The notes below the pieces were generated by a model. It had not been told where the DNA came from, searched no databases, and saw only the letters and a program-made list of their open reading frames with translations. A program made the translations under genes and the position numbers. DNA of 64,000 bases from Dokdonella immobilis. GTDB lineage: Bacteria; Pseudomonadota; Gammaproteobacteria; Xanthomonadales; Rhodanobacteraceae. Each line of letters begins with the position of its first letter. Position 1 is the stretch's first letter. Location of the stretch: the NCBI RefSeq assembly GCF_900115085.1, contig NZ_FOVF01000001.1, positions 271,534 through 335,533 of the forward strand, written 5' to 3'. This document shows positions 63,794 to 64,000 of this stretch, one piece after another.

Positions 63794-64000
63794 CAAAGAG
63801 AAGGCCACCCCAAAACGGTGGTCTCCGGGCATCCTGCCCTGCGACTTCGCGGCCAGGCTGCGGGGGTTCGCTGACAGCACCTCCATGTGCTGGCAGCGAA
63901 CTGGGCGCAATCCATTGCGCCCACCCTGCGGGCCTTTCCTTCGCCCAGTCGCCACCGCTTACGGGGCCCGGTTAGCGCGCATCCTGCGCGCCAGAGCGAA

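Larger units (their letters stand above)
63022..64000. other. Gene-free, repeat-rich end of the window
   Basis: No supported gene. ORFs such as 63739-63924 on the minus strand are translations of dispersed repeats also met in other xanthomonad genomes. Elements are listed separately: a 22-bp direct repeat, an inverted copy of the GCATCGCGCC family, a 13-bp copy of the REP flank at 63477-63489, and a 14-bp-stem hairpin at 63760-63793. Confidence 0.6.

Noticed and set aside
63739..63955. Small minus-strand ORFs at the right end
   Set aside because: Translations of dispersed repeats and hairpins, a known source of spurious small proteins in xanthomonads.

Overview
The window is GC-rich chromosomal DNA from a Gram-negative gammaproteobacterium, most likely of the order Xanthomonadales/Lysobacterales (Rhodanobacteraceae-like). 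Four things suggest this: the conserved block fMet tRNA-rimP-nusA-infB-rbfA-truB-rpsO-pnp on the minus strand; a TonB receptor and many Sec-exported beta-helix, Asp-box and lipoprotein genes; a CbrA/NahK-type hybrid kinase; and GGGATTC-type intergenic repeats resembling those I know from xanthomonads. No phage, plasmid, rRNA or CRISPR array is visible. The only transposon-like piece is a 174-bp MITE.

Layout. 1-4.1 kb: start of an unseen gene leaving the left edge, a DUF6498-like membrane protein, a DUF3828-like exported protein and a TPR-GT41 (SPINDLY/OGT-like) glycosyltransferase, all minus strand. 4.5-8.4 kb: a 1298-residue exported protein built of Asp-box repeats, a PKD domain and FG-GAP/VCBS repeats. 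8.5-14.9 kb: a MITE sitting on the stop codon of a tandem universal stress protein with an FNR/ANR-like box upstream, a DUF1615 lipoprotein, a Spy/CpxP-like protein followed by an OmpR-type regulator and its histidine kinase, and a Sel1-repeat protein. 15.2-20.3 kb: a beta-helix (CSLREA/choice-of-anchor Q) protein and an SGNH-like esterase with a DNRLRE/CBM96 domain. 20.3-22.8 kb: TetR regulator, SDR and MDR oxidoreductases with two matching palindromic operators. 23-31.6 kb: a DUF1499 protein, exported MsrB-MsrA, an M28 peptidase, a WS/DGAT acyltransferase, a photolyase, a transglutaminase-like protein and a Cys-cluster membrane protein. 31.7-39.7 kb: alpha-2-macroglobulin lipoprotein, PBP1C and YajQ. 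40-48.5 kb: hybrid sensor kinase, then a divergent locus with a PHB-depolymerase-like lipoprotein, a TonB receptor and a GntP permease. 48.8-53.8 kb: a second beta-helix protein, a PhnD-like binding protein translationally coupled to a diguanylate cyclase, and an exported protein of unknown function. 53.9-63 kb: the translation/RNA operon. 63-64 kb: gene-free, repeat-rich DNA.

How it fits together. The window has two layers. One is core information processing (fMet tRNA through pnp), including a tRNA promoter, a terminator just before rimP and a long hairpin in front of rpsO. The other is envelope and surface biology. At least four exported proteins, plus the M28 peptidase, carry a short motif of the type [LVI]-F-x-D-x-[FV]-[ED] at or near the C-terminus. 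The depolymerase-TonB receptor-GntP group looks like a polyester (polyhydroxybutyrate) scavenging locus. These two points are the best candidates for something under-described.
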